DNA from: an uncultured Actinomycetes bacterium
Lineage (GTDB): Bacteria; Actinomycetota; Actinomycetes; Nanopelagicales; Nanopelagicaceae
NCBI GenBank assembly: GCA_903933585.1
Contig: CAIZKO010000058.1
Location: 1-47,155 of the forward strand
Length of the DNA: 47,155 nt
Reading direction: 5' to 3'
Each line of letters starts with the position of its first letter. Position 1 is the stretch's first letter. The notes below the pieces were generated by a model. It ran no database searches, was not told the origin of the DNA, and worked only from the letters and a program-made list of their open reading frames with translations. The position numbers were made by a program, and so were the translations under genes. This document shows positions 10,077-19,060 of the stretch, piece by piece.

Positions 10077-11321
10077 TTAGTAAGGATTTGCCACAAAGAG
10101 CTCTTGTGCAGGGAATTTGGTCAAGATGTGTACGCCACTATCTGTGACAACCACCTCTTCCTCGATACGAGCGGCGGAAACTCCATCAGACGCTGGGCAG
10201 TAGGTTTCCAGCGCGAAGACCATTCCGGGACGGATCTCAATTGGATTTTCCAGACTATTCAGCCGTGAAATGATCGGACGCTCGTGCAGCCCCAGCCCAA
10301 GGCCGTGACCGAATTGCAGACCAAAGGCTGCCAGTTCGCTATCGAATCCAAATTCCTCCGCCTTAGGCCAAACCTTTGCGATCGCGGCAGTGTCGGTACC
10401 GACCTTGACCGCATTGATTGCAGCATCCATCCATTCGCGCGCCTTTGTGTACGCATCGCGTTGAGATGGCGTACTGCTTCCAACTGCAAAGGTACGGTAA
10501 TAGCAAGTGCGATATCCATTAAAGGAATGAATGATGTCAAAGAACGCTTGATCCCCTGGGCGGATAATACGATCGGTGAAATTATGTGGGTGTGGATTGC
10601 AACGCTCTCCTGAAATTGCATTGATCGCTTCTACCTGATCAGAACCCATTTCGTAGAGTCGCTTATTTGCAAGCGCCACGATCTCATTTTCACGGATACC
10701 GGGCTTTAGTACATCGACAATATTTTGATAAACGCCATCAACCATCGCTGCTGCTTGATTGAGCAGCATAATCTCATCTTGATTTTTGATCAGGCGGGCA
10801 TCGAGCATCTCTTGCTGACAATCCACGACGGTTAAGCCCTGGCGTTGCATCTCAAAGAGAAAAGCAGGTTCGACAATATCTATCCCGACTGGGAGATGAG
10901 CGACACCAGCATCTTCTAACAATCCCTTAATCTCTTTGACGGCGGATTCCATCAACCCCGCCGATGGAGCAACTGCGCCGCGCATTCCCAACATTCCGGG
11001 ACGATTGTTTTCGACTTTAAGCCAGGGGGAGTACAACTTGTGATGTCGCACAGCTGAACCAAAATCCCAGAGCATAGGTTCGCCATCGCGTGTCAAAAGC
11101 GCATAGCGAGTCATCTTGTCGCCCAGCGCACCACCGACCCACGATTGCGTGGTGTAACGAATGTTGTAGAAATCAAAGAGTAAGAAGGCGCCACAGTCAC
11201 TTGCGGATAGCGATTCTTTGGCGCGGCCAATTCGATACTTGCGCAGTCGATCAAAATCAACGCGCATCTCATAATCGACTCCCATATGCCCCGGAGCTTG
11301 TAGTGGTGTGTTATTAGCCAT
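10077..11321 (-). CDS. M24-family (creatinase/aminopeptidase/DddP-like fold) protein
   Basis: 414 aa; N-terminal DRLRKYRIGRAKESLSASDCGAFLLFDFYNIRYTT and C-terminal HGLGLGLHE, GMVFALETY, ARIEEEVVVTDSG. Confidence 0.85.
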   Translation of the reverse strand: MANNTPLQAPGHMGVDYEMRVDFDRLRKYRIGRAKESLSASDCGAFLLFDFYNIRYTTQSWVGGALGDKMTRYALLTRDGEPMLWDFGSAVRHHKLYSPWLKVENNRPGMLGMRGAVAPSAGLMESAVKEIKGLLEDAGVAHLPVGIDIVEPAFLFEMQRQGLTVVDCQQEMLDARLIKNQDEIMLLNQAAAMVDGVYQNIVDVLKPGIRENEIVALANKRLYEMGSDQVEAINAISGERCNPHPHNFTDRIIRPGDQAFFDIIHSFNGYRTCYYRTFAVGSSTPSQRDAYTKAREWMDAAINAVKVGTDTAAIAKVWPKAEEFGFDSELAAFGLQFGHGLGLGLHERPIISRLNSLENPIEIRPGMVFALETYCPASDGVSAARIEEEVVVTDSGVHILTKFPAQELFVANPY

Positions 11322-12261
11322 TACTTTCTACCTCAAGTCCACTCAATACTTTTTTATTTTCTGATACAAGAGTCATACCGGCACGACGGGCCTGCTCAAT
11401 CAAGAGGATCATGAAATCTTCGTCAACATGCCCCGCGCCACGTGCCGACGCTGTGATCTGTTGTGCTGCAGCGGTAATTGGCATTGGAACTTCCAATTCA
11501 TATGCCGCCTCCAAACCTAGATCGAAATCTTTAAGGAGTAAGGGGATAGTAAATGTCGGCGTGAAATCTAAATTTACAATAGATGGGGATTTGTATTTGG
11601 TGAATGTAGATCCCATGACAGAGTCGTTGAGGAATTCTAGGAAAGCAGAACGCTCGACCCCAGCCTTCTCTGTCAATGTAACAATTTCGGCAAGTGTCTG
11701 AGCGACGACTCCTAACATGATGTTGTGAGCAATCTTTACTAAGCGGGCAACTTCACCCTCGCCGACATATGTAACTTTACGTCCAAAGAGATTGATGAGT
11801 CCGGCAACTTCTTCATAAACATCCTTAGGGCCAGAGACCGCAACCGTTAACTTTCCGGCTGCGATGACGGAAGGGTTTCCACTTACGGGTGCCGCCAGGA
11901 GCTCTGTCCCTTTCGTCTTGGCGAAGGAGCGAACTTTCTCTGAAACCTCTGTTGAAACCGTGGACGAATCGATAATGACCTTAGGGGATTCTCCTTCGAC
12001 CGTTAGAACTCCATGTTCACCCATCGTTACCTCTTCGAGGTCCTTCGGGGCAGAGACCATAATGAAGACAACGTCTAAACCAGCGAGATCACTCGGGCGA
12101 TCGACGACCTTCGCGCCGAGGGCAACAAGTGGCTCCGCCTTGGAGCGTGTTCTGTTGTAAACAGTGACGTCGTGACCCGCCTCAAGCAAGCGTGTGGCCA
12201 GCTGGAAACCCATACGACCAGCTCCGATCCAACCAATCGTTGGTTTTGGGCTGATGCTCAT
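11314..12261 (-). CDS. NAD(P)-dependent oxidoreductase, 3-hydroxyisobutyrate dehydrogenase family
   Basis: Rossmann IGWIGAGRMGFQLATRLLEAGHDVTVYNR; catalytic-Lys region KIAHNIMLG. Confidence 0.88.
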   Translation of the reverse strand: MSISPKPTIGWIGAGRMGFQLATRLLEAGHDVTVYNRTRSKAEPLVALGAKVVDRPSDLAGLDVVFIMVSAPKDLEEVTMGEHGVLTVEGESPKVIIDSSTVSTEVSEKVRSFAKTKGTELLAAPVSGNPSVIAAGKLTVAVSGPKDVYEEVAGLINLFGRKVTYVGEGEVARLVKIAHNIMLGVVAQTLAEIVTLTEKAGVERSAFLEFLNDSVMGSTFTKYKSPSIVNLDFTPTFTIPLLLKDFDLGLEAAYELEVPMPITAAAQQITASARGAGHVDEDFMILLIEQARRAGMTLVSENKKVLSGLEVESNG

Positions 12262-12292
12262 AGCGACTCCTTAGGTCATCCTGATAAATTCG

Positions 12293-12306
12293 TGCAATCG
12301 ATTGCA
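12293..12306. promoter_or_regulatory. Putative LacI-family operator O1 (perfect 14-bp palindrome TGCAATCGATTGCA)
   Basis: Between the divergent 11314-12261 and LacI genes. On the minus strand it follows TTGACG (12336-12341)-N17-GATAAT (12313-12318). Confidence 0.8.
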
Positions 12307-12369
12307 GGCTTTATTATCAACGGTTTCAGGGCACTCGTCAAGGCATAATTTGAACTATAAGGTTACTTC

Positions 12370-13389
12370 ATGCGATCGCGAACCACCCTGGCTGATGTGG
12401 CGAAGCGGGCTGGGGTCAATGTCAGCACGGTCTCGCGCTCACTTAACCAGGAGACTGAGGGACAGGTCAGCAAAGCTACTGTTAAGAAGATCCGCAAAAT
12501 TGCGGATGAGATGGCCTACTCCCCAAATACCGTTGCGCGCGGGTTGCGAACGCGCAAATCCATGACGATCGGAGTTATCGTCCCTGATCTCACTAACCCG
12601 ATCTTCCCGCCGATTGTCCGCGGGGTCGACAGCATCCTATTTTCACGTGGGTACTCTGCCTTGGTAGTTAATACCGACAATAATGCTGAGATCGAAAATG
12701 CTCTCTTTGATTCCCTCATGGAGCGTCAGGTCGATGGTCTCATCATTGCAACTGGCCACACTGAGCGGAGCATGATTGCCAAATATCACAACCAAGGAGT
12801 CAAGGCTGTACTCGTAAATCGCGAAGCTTCCGGGGTTCCCTACCCCTCTGTCATTGGGGATGACGCTGCAGGTATTGCCGCCGCTCTAGAACATTTGGCT
12901 GCTCTCGGTCACAAGAAGGTTCTCCACCTCGCTGGGCCAACCGTCCTCTCCACCGCAAGCGTACGAAGCAACGCTTTTACAAATTCCGCCAAGCGTTTAG
13001 GACTCATCACGAAGGTGGTTAAAGCCACCGCACTTTCTGTCTCGGCGGGCGAGATCGCGATGAACAAATTTTTGGATGCTAACCCAAAGGGCGTAACAGC
13101 AGTCCTTGCTGGCAACGATCTGCTCGCGCTGGGGGTTTTTCATGCCCTGCGCAAACATGGTCTGCGCACCCCACAGGATATTTCGGTTATTGGTTTTAAC
13201 AATATGCCATTCTCGGAAGATTTTAACCCCTCGCTTACAACAGTCAGTGCGCCACACTTTGAGATGGGCGTGGAATCCGCTCGGTTGCTCATAAATCAGA
13301 TCGAAGGCAAGGTAACAAGCCCGAGAAAGATAACTCTCCCCGTAACTCTTGTGATACGAGAATCGTCAGGTCCGGTTCCCAAGAGATAG
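12370..13389 (+). CDS. LacI-family transcriptional regulator
   Basis: N-terminal HTH TTLADVAKRAGVNVSTVSRSLNQE, hinge SPNTVARGLRTRKS, periplasmic-binding-like domain IGVIVPDLTNPIFPPIVRGVD. Confidence 0.95.
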   Translation: MRSRTTLADVAKRAGVNVSTVSRSLNQETEGQVSKATVKKIRKIADEMAYSPNTVARGLRTRKSMTIGVIVPDLTNPIFPPIVRGVDSILFSRGYSALVVNTDNNAEIENALFDSLMERQVDGLIIATGHTERSMIAKYHNQGVKAVLVNREASGVPYPSVIGDDAAGIAAALEHLAALGHKKVLHLAGPTVLSTASVRSNAFTNSAKRLGLITKVVKATALSVSAGEIAMNKFLDANPKGVTAVLAGNDLLALGVFHALRKHGLRTPQDISVIGFNNMPFSEDFNPSLTTVSAPHFEMGVESARLLINQIEGKVTSPRKITLPVTLVIRESSGPVPKR

Positions 13390-13423
13390 TGACTTGTCCG
13401 CAAATACAGATTACTGTTTTGCG

Positions 13424-14476
13424 ATGAGAGATTCAGATATTCAATCGGCCATTGACCATTGGGCTCCTCGATTCACAACTCAGGGTGTTGACCCGAATGA
13501 CTTCCAACGCGTCACCTCAGCGCTAGAAAATTGGTCGCAATGGCTAGATGCCTGGGTCGCTAACGGTGATATGCATGCCGATCTAGCCGCGGAAGCAGAG
13601 CGGGCAGGACACAAAATAAGTGCGGGTAACGCTTGGAACCGCGCGGCCCTGAGCTACCACTTCGCAAAATTTGTCTGGGTTTTAGATATGTCAAAACATA
13701 AGTTTGCAACCGAGAAATCCATCGCAGCGTTGCTTCGTGCTCATAAGAACCTTGATCCCTCTGCCCGTCGTATTGAAATTCCTTTCGAAGGAGACCAATT
13801 AGTTGGAAATCTTCGGAGACCACAAGGAATTATTAATCCACCAGTGGTCATCTTGCTTCCTGGTTTAGATTCCACAAAAGAAGAATTTTTCAATTGGGAG
13901 AATGTCTTCTTAACTCGGGGCTTAGCGACTTTCTCGTTAGATGGGCCCGGTCAAGGAGAATCTGGATTCCATTTTTCACTTCGCCCTAATTACGAAAGCG
14001 CTATCAAGGTCGCTATCGATGAACTATTAACAATTAAAGAGATTGATGCAAGTCGTTTGGGTATTGTTGGTGTCAGCATGGGTGGCTACTACGCAGCACG
14101 CAGTGCGGCACACGATGCGCGCATCAAAGTTGCGGTAACGGTAGGTGGTTCGTACGACACAGGAAGTCGTTACGATGGGCGGCCGCCAATAAGTCGTGCC
14201 GCCTTTTATCAATATTCTGGCGCAAAGAGTGAAGATGAGGCACGAGCGATCGCAGACAGCATCACACTCGAGGGTTGTCTGCACAATCTTAAACAACCGC
14301 TCTTGGTTATCTTTGGGAAGAAAGATCGCCTGGTTCCGTATCAACATGCGGAGCGAGTAGTCGCGGAAGCCGGCAATGCAAAATTAGTCATGATCGAAGA
14401 TGGCAACCACGTTTGCAACAACTACCCATATCTGTACCATCCCTTAGCCGGTGACTGGATGGTCGATCATCTCTAG
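13424..14476 (+). CDS. alpha/beta hydrolase, DHPON-hydrolase/Ayg1-like (paralog 1)
   Basis: MRDSDIQSAIDHWAPRF... with nucleophile GVSMGG, acid GKKDRLVP, DGNH histidine. Start at ATG 13424 chosen by alignment to the paralog at 33323; the listed ORF starts with TTG at 13394. Confidence 0.85.
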   Translation: MRDSDIQSAIDHWAPRFTTQGVDPNDFQRVTSALENWSQWLDAWVANGDMHADLAAEAERAGHKISAGNAWNRAALSYHFAKFVWVLDMSKHKFATEKSIAALLRAHKNLDPSARRIEIPFEGDQLVGNLRRPQGIINPPVVILLPGLDSTKEEFFNWENVFLTRGLATFSLDGPGQGESGFHFSLRPNYESAIKVAIDELLTIKEIDASRLGIVGVSMGGYYAARSAAHDARIKVAVTVGGSYDTGSRYDGRPPISRAAFYQYSGAKSEDEARAIADSITLEGCLHNLKQPLLVIFGKKDRLVPYQHAERVVAEAGNAKLVMIEDGNHVCNNYPYLYHPLAGDWMVDHL

Positions 14477-14479
14477 ATT

Positions 14480-16222
14480 TTAGGAAGGAATTATTGGCAA
14501 TAAGATCGAAGATGGGAAGTCATTTCCCGTATAGAGAGTGACTCTATTTGCGAAGATTTCTGCGGGTCGGTCTAATTGATGATCATGTCTAAAAGGGCCA
14601 CTTCCCTTCATGATCCGCCCACCCATTTCTACAGGTTCTAAACCATGATCAAAATCGCACCCTTTTACAGTGAGCGCCAGTCGATAACCGGCTGGTAAAA
14701 GCAAACATGTCGCCCAGATTTCAATATCTAACTCGTAAATCTCCCCCGGAAGCAACGGTTCTTTCTTCATATGTGGATGAAAAGGAGCCCAAGGTTTTGT
14801 CTTTGCAGCATCTAGCGCGCGATGCGAAGCACGTAGCCAACCCTGAGACATAGGCGTCTTTGGATCGTTGGCTCCTTCGAAGAGAATCTCATCTCCTTCG
14901 GGGTTAAAAGCGCGCAAGGTAAGGAATAGATCAGCATCGGAGGTTGATGAAGAAATCCAGAGCTTTGCACTCACCGGGCCGGTAATTTCAGTCGCCTGGG
15001 GCATTGAAGCGCTATAAAAAGTTACACCTTCTCCCATCGCATCGTATGTGAAGCTCTGTTGCTGCTGCGGCACGGAATTATTAATAGATAAATTACTGAG
15101 TTCTAGGTACTGCCGACTCCACGCGGTGCGAGCGAGTGGCCATTCATTTTCACCGCGTAGTTTTACGGTTCCGTCCACCTGACGAATATTGAGTGAAACC
15201 GGTGGTTGCGTCTCCCAATCTCCCTCGCCTTTAAGAAAGTAATCGAAGAATCGTTTCTGCAATGAACGCCCGTACTCCGTATAGAACCCAGACCAATGAG
15301 TTCCATTATGTACCTCTAACCACTTCTTCGGTAAGCCAGTTGCGGCCCAGGCGTATAGATTCCCACGCTGATGATTTCCTAGACCGCCCCAATTCGCGGC
15401 CGAGAGAGTTGGAACTCGAATCTTCTCCGGTTGGCTGGAGTGTGAAAAATGCCATTCATCATCAAAGGGGTGTTCGATTATTTCTCGAGCGAGGTCGCAC
15501 CTATTGGCGAATAATTCTTCATCGGTTAAATCTTCGTCACCACAAGCCAGTAAACCACTCTCGGGATTGCGAAATCCCCGAGATCCCAGGCCATGCTGAA
15601 TTGTTGACATACGTTGATACCAATCGGGAAGGAAGGCGTTATGTATCCCGCCATGATGTGTCATGTCGCGGTAGTAGTCGTTTGCCCCTTCCCAGGGACA
15701 AATTGCCATCAAATGTGGGGGGTTAAGCTCCGCGACTTGCCACTGATTCTTTGCATAGTAAGAGATTCCGGCCAATCCGACTTTCTGGTTCGACCATTCC
15801 TGAGCGGCGATCCACTCGATACAATCGTAATAATCTTGCGCTTCTCGCTTGCTCCAGACATCAACGATGCCCGGTGATCTACCTGCCCCGCGTGAGTCCA
15901 CGCGAACGGTGGCATAGCCAAATGCGGTCCAATGCTCTGGGTCAACTAACTCCCAAGCCGCATATTTTCCGCTACTTCCGACCAAATCCTTGGGGAAGCG
16001 CGCGTTAAGGCGCTCCCATTGACGTGGATAACCTGCGGCGAAAGTTAGCCCTTTGGCGTAAGGGCCGTAGCTTGCGATAACAGGAAGTTTCTCTCCGTGA
16101 AGCGGGCGATAGACATCGGCACGCAGAATAAGACCATCATCCATCGTGATGGGTACATCCCAGTCGATGAACATGCCATCGCGTTCCTCTGATTTGAGCG
16201 CCCCAATAATTGGTTTCATCAC
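14480..16222 (-). CDS. CocE/NonD-family (X-Pro dipeptidyl-peptidase S15-like) hydrolase
   Basis: 580 aa; IDWDVPITMDDGLILRADVYRP, TVRVDSRGAGRSPG, GLAGISYYA nucleophile, C-terminal jelly-roll-like region. Confidence 0.88.
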   Translation of the reverse strand: MMKPIIGALKSEERDGMFIDWDVPITMDDGLILRADVYRPLHGEKLPVIASYGPYAKGLTFAAGYPRQWERLNARFPKDLVGSSGKYAAWELVDPEHWTAFGYATVRVDSRGAGRSPGIVDVWSKREAQDYYDCIEWIAAQEWSNQKVGLAGISYYAKNQWQVAELNPPHLMAICPWEGANDYYRDMTHHGGIHNAFLPDWYQRMSTIQHGLGSRGFRNPESGLLACGDEDLTDEELFANRCDLAREIIEHPFDDEWHFSHSSQPEKIRVPTLSAANWGGLGNHQRGNLYAWAATGLPKKWLEVHNGTHWSGFYTEYGRSLQKRFFDYFLKGEGDWETQPPVSLNIRQVDGTVKLRGENEWPLARTAWSRQYLELSNLSINNSVPQQQQSFTYDAMGEGVTFYSASMPQATEITGPVSAKLWISSSTSDADLFLTLRAFNPEGDEILFEGANDPKTPMSQGWLRASHRALDAAKTKPWAPFHPHMKKEPLLPGEIYELDIEIWATCLLLPAGYRLALTVKGCDFDHGLEPVEMGGRIMKGSGPFRHDHQLDRPAEIFANRVTLYTGNDFPSSILLPIIPS

Positions 16223-17616
16223 AGACCGCTCCCTTTGACTCGAATTGAGTCTCCCGCCTTCTGCGGGAGCCGCGCCGAACCTACAAATGCCATGAAGACT
16301 AGAAAAGCGAGAACGATGAATGCAAAGGTAAATTGATCGGCGTTGCCAAAGAGAGCTACACCCAACTTAAGGGCCAATACAGCAATCGCGACAGCAAAGA
16401 CCTGAGTGAGCTGCTGAATCATCGACGCCAAACTATTCGCTTGTTGCATTTTGGGTTGATCGATATCTGCAAAGGTGATCGTGTTGTAACAGGTATAGCC
16501 AAGAGATCGAACTGAGCCACTGAACAATAAGAGAATCCAGATGAGAATCAGTGGAGTTGACACTTTAAGAGCTGATATCAAAAGAATACTTACTCCGGAG
16601 AGGCTCGTGGCAATCATCAAAATGTGACGAAATGGCAGAATCTTGAGTAGTGGAGTTGTCAGGGGCTTAAAAAAGAAGTTGCCAAGAAAGAGGAAGAGAA
16701 CGGTGCTGCCAGCTCGCACCGGAGACCAACCAAATTTATCCTGAAACATTAATGGCATTAAAAAAGGAACCGCATTGATTCCGACTCTAAATGCAGCACC
16801 CGCAGTATTTGCAAATCTAAAGGTTCGTACATGTAACGCATCTAAACCAACCAAGGGGATTGGTACTTTAAACATATGGCGCACAGTGGGTATTCCAAGT
16901 CCTATGCCGGTAACAAGAAGCAGAGATGTTGCCAGAGTATTTACCTTTGGATTGCCAAGAGCGGCGGCACCAAAAACTAGACAGCCGAGCGAGATAGAAG
17001 CGCCTACAAACCCGGCCCAGTCAAGCTTTTGCGCGGTCGTGAGCGCGCCTTGAGGAATCAATTTAATTGCAAGAATTAGTTCGATCATCCCTATCGGAAG
17101 ATTAACGGCGAAGATCCAGGGCCAGGAAAGATGAGCGATGATTAGACCAGAGAGAGCAGGCGCGATAATCGGAGCTGTGAGCGCGGGCCAGGTTAGATAT
17201 GAAATTGCTCTTATCATGTGGGCTTTGTCAGTCGCTCGCAGAACTACCAATCGACCCACCGGGACCATCATCGCGCCACCAGCTCCTTGGATAACTCGCA
17301 TAAAAGTGAGTTCGGTCAGTGTTGTACTAATTGCGCACAGGAGTGATGCACCGGTAAAGATGATGATGCTAGTGAAGAGAACAGGTCTTGCTCCCCATTT
17401 TTCAACAAACCATGCGCTGACTGGAATCAGGACAACGACCGCCATTAAGTAGGCCGTCGCGCAGATACCTACCTGACCGGAGAGGATATGGAATTGGCGC
17501 GCAATTGTTGGGGCGGCCGTCGGAATAACTGCTGCATCCAAATTCTCCATAAAGAGCAGACCTGCAATTAAAAATGCTATTGGGCCAACTTCCCAGCGCT
17601 CGGAGCTTTTCTTCAC
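16219..17616 (-). CDS. MFS transporter (DHA2/EmrB-like)
   Basis: 465 aa; multiple TM; DAAVIPTAAPTIARQFHI, WPWIFAVNLPIG. 4-nt overlap with CocE-like CDS. Confidence 0.88.
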   Translation of the reverse strand: MKKSSERWEVGPIAFLIAGLLFMENLDAAVIPTAAPTIARQFHILSGQVGICATAYLMAVVVLIPVSAWFVEKWGARPVLFTSIIIFTGASLLCAISTTLTELTFMRVIQGAGGAMMVPVGRLVVLRATDKAHMIRAISYLTWPALTAPIIAPALSGLIIAHLSWPWIFAVNLPIGMIELILAIKLIPQGALTTAQKLDWAGFVGASISLGCLVFGAAALGNPKVNTLATSLLLVTGIGLGIPTVRHMFKVPIPLVGLDALHVRTFRFANTAGAAFRVGINAVPFLMPLMFQDKFGWSPVRAGSTVLFLFLGNFFFKPLTTPLLKILPFRHILMIATSLSGVSILLISALKVSTPLILIWILLLFSGSVRSLGYTCYNTITFADIDQPKMQQANSLASMIQQLTQVFAVAIAVLALKLGVALFGNADQFTFAFIVLAFLVFMAFVGSARLPQKAGDSIRVKGSGL

Positions 17617-18002
17617 AGCCCTGCCTTCGCCAATGCGCCCTGCAGAGAACGGCTATATGCGCTACTGGTAACGCTAGCTCCAGAGACAGCCTGGATCGAG
17701 GCCGAGTTCTCGCTAATGGCCTCTTTCCGCAGAATTGGCACGGAGACTCGAGCTAGAGTAATTGAACGCGTATCGGAATTCGGGAGCACTAAAGGAATAA
17801 CATCAATAATGCGGTGGTTCTTTACGACAACTTCGACCTGCAAACTACTGTAAATGGTCTTTATGACTGGACCTTTAAAAATTTGTACCCCGGTTATTGC
17901 AGACTTGGTCTTAGGGCTCTGCATCAGTCGGGCAAAGGCGAACCCAACCAGTGAAAATATGATGAGGCCGAAGAGTACAAATACCCCATATTTTCGCCGC
18001 AT
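17613..18002 (-). CDS. Membrane-anchored FMN-binding-domain protein
   Basis: N-terminal TM then GPVIKTIYSSLQVEVVVKNHRIIDVIPL...VSGASVTSSAYSRSLQGALAKAGL; SGASVT resembles the ApbE flavinylation motif. Confidence 0.8.
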   Translation of the reverse strand: MRRKYGVFVLFGLIIFSLVGFAFARLMQSPKTKSAITGVQIFKGPVIKTIYSSLQVEVVVKNHRIIDVIPLVLPNSDTRSITLARVSVPILRKEAISENSASIQAVSGASVTSSAYSRSLQGALAKAGL

Positions 18003-18974
18003 TTAAACCGCCAAGATAAATTTGCCAACGGCAGAACGTTGCTCAAAAATTTCATGCGCTTTTGACGCCTGTGCCAACGGAAAGACCTCGGTCACATCAA
18101 TTTTTATAGTTCCATCTTGAACTAATTCCACGGCGCGACGCAGACTCTCCGCCAGAATTTCAGGGCTGTGTTCAGAGAGTGAGCCATTGGAAATACCTAC
18201 AAATCCAATGCACCTGCTTCTCATCCAGAGCGCTGATGGCAACTCCTGCGGCGCTCGAGAGATATTGCTATACGAAACTAATCGACCAAATGGGGCGACG
18301 ATCTCGAGGGAACGTTTCTGCACAGATCCACCCACTGGATCTAACACAACACCTACTCCGCGGCCGTCGGTCAATTCCAACGCTCGTTCAGCAAAATTTT
18401 CATAGCTCATAAGTTCGTCATACCCATGTGCTTTTGCGTAACTCTCTTTAGATATGTCGCTGATAGTCCCGAAGAGGCGAGTGTCTGGAATCTTCTTGAT
18501 TAATTGTCCGACAATAGATCCCACCCCGCCAGATGCGGCGTGAAGCAAAATGGTCTCTCCGTGTCGCACCCGAGCCGCCCTTTCGACAACATTGAGGGCA
18601 AGAGGAACAGTCACAAGAACTCCAGCGGACTCCGGTTTTTGTGCAAAGCTCTCGGAGATCTTTTCGGTAAAGCGCTCGAGCGCAGTGACGTATTCGGCAT
18701 AGGCATGGCCACGAGTAAATGACGTTACAAAATCTCCCACCTTGAATTTGGTGCACTCAGCACCGACATCAACAACTTGGCCGCTTGCCTCTACGCCAAT
18801 GATCATGGGAACTTTCCCATCACCATCACCAACGCGATTTCGAATATCGGTGAAATTGACCCCAATAAAGGCGGTCTTAATCAAGATTTCATTGGCTTCC
18901 GGTTTTGGCATCGGGGCATCGGCGTACTCCAAGCACTCCGGACCACCGTAATTACTAATCACAACTGCCTTCAT
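18003..18974 (-). CDS. MDR-family NADPH:quinone oxidoreductase-like protein
   Basis: MKAVVISNYGGPECLEYADAPMPKPEANEILIKT, HAASGGVGSIVGQLIK. AAGGAGG-type RBS (minus-strand AAGGAGG) upstream. Confidence 0.88.
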   Translation of the reverse strand: MKAVVISNYGGPECLEYADAPMPKPEANEILIKTAFIGVNFTDIRNRVGDGDGKVPMIIGVEASGQVVDVGAECTKFKVGDFVTSFTRGHAYAEYVTALERFTEKISESFAQKPESAGVLVTVPLALNVVERAARVRHGETILLHAASGGVGSIVGQLIKKIPDTRLFGTISDISKESYAKAHGYDELMSYENFAERALELTDGRGVGVVLDPVGGSVQKRSLEIVAPFGRLVSYSNISRAPQELPSALWMRSRCIGFVGISNGSLSEHSPEILAESLRRAVELVQDGTIKIDVTEVFPLAQASKAHEIFEQRSAVGKFILAV

Positions 18975-19016
18975 GGAGTGCCTCCTTAAATCATTCTTTC
19001 ACTGAAAACCCTTGAA

Positions 19017-19030
19017 TGCAATCGTTTGCT
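19017..19030. promoter_or_regulatory. Putative LacI-family operator O2 (TGCAATCGTTTGCT)
   Basis: 12/14 match to the O1 palindrome; between divergent 18974(-) and 19061(+) genes; lies within TTGAAT-N17-CAAAAT of the + gene. Confidence 0.65.
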
Positions 19031-19060
19031 GTGGCAAAATCTCGCCAAAGGGGTGCATCC

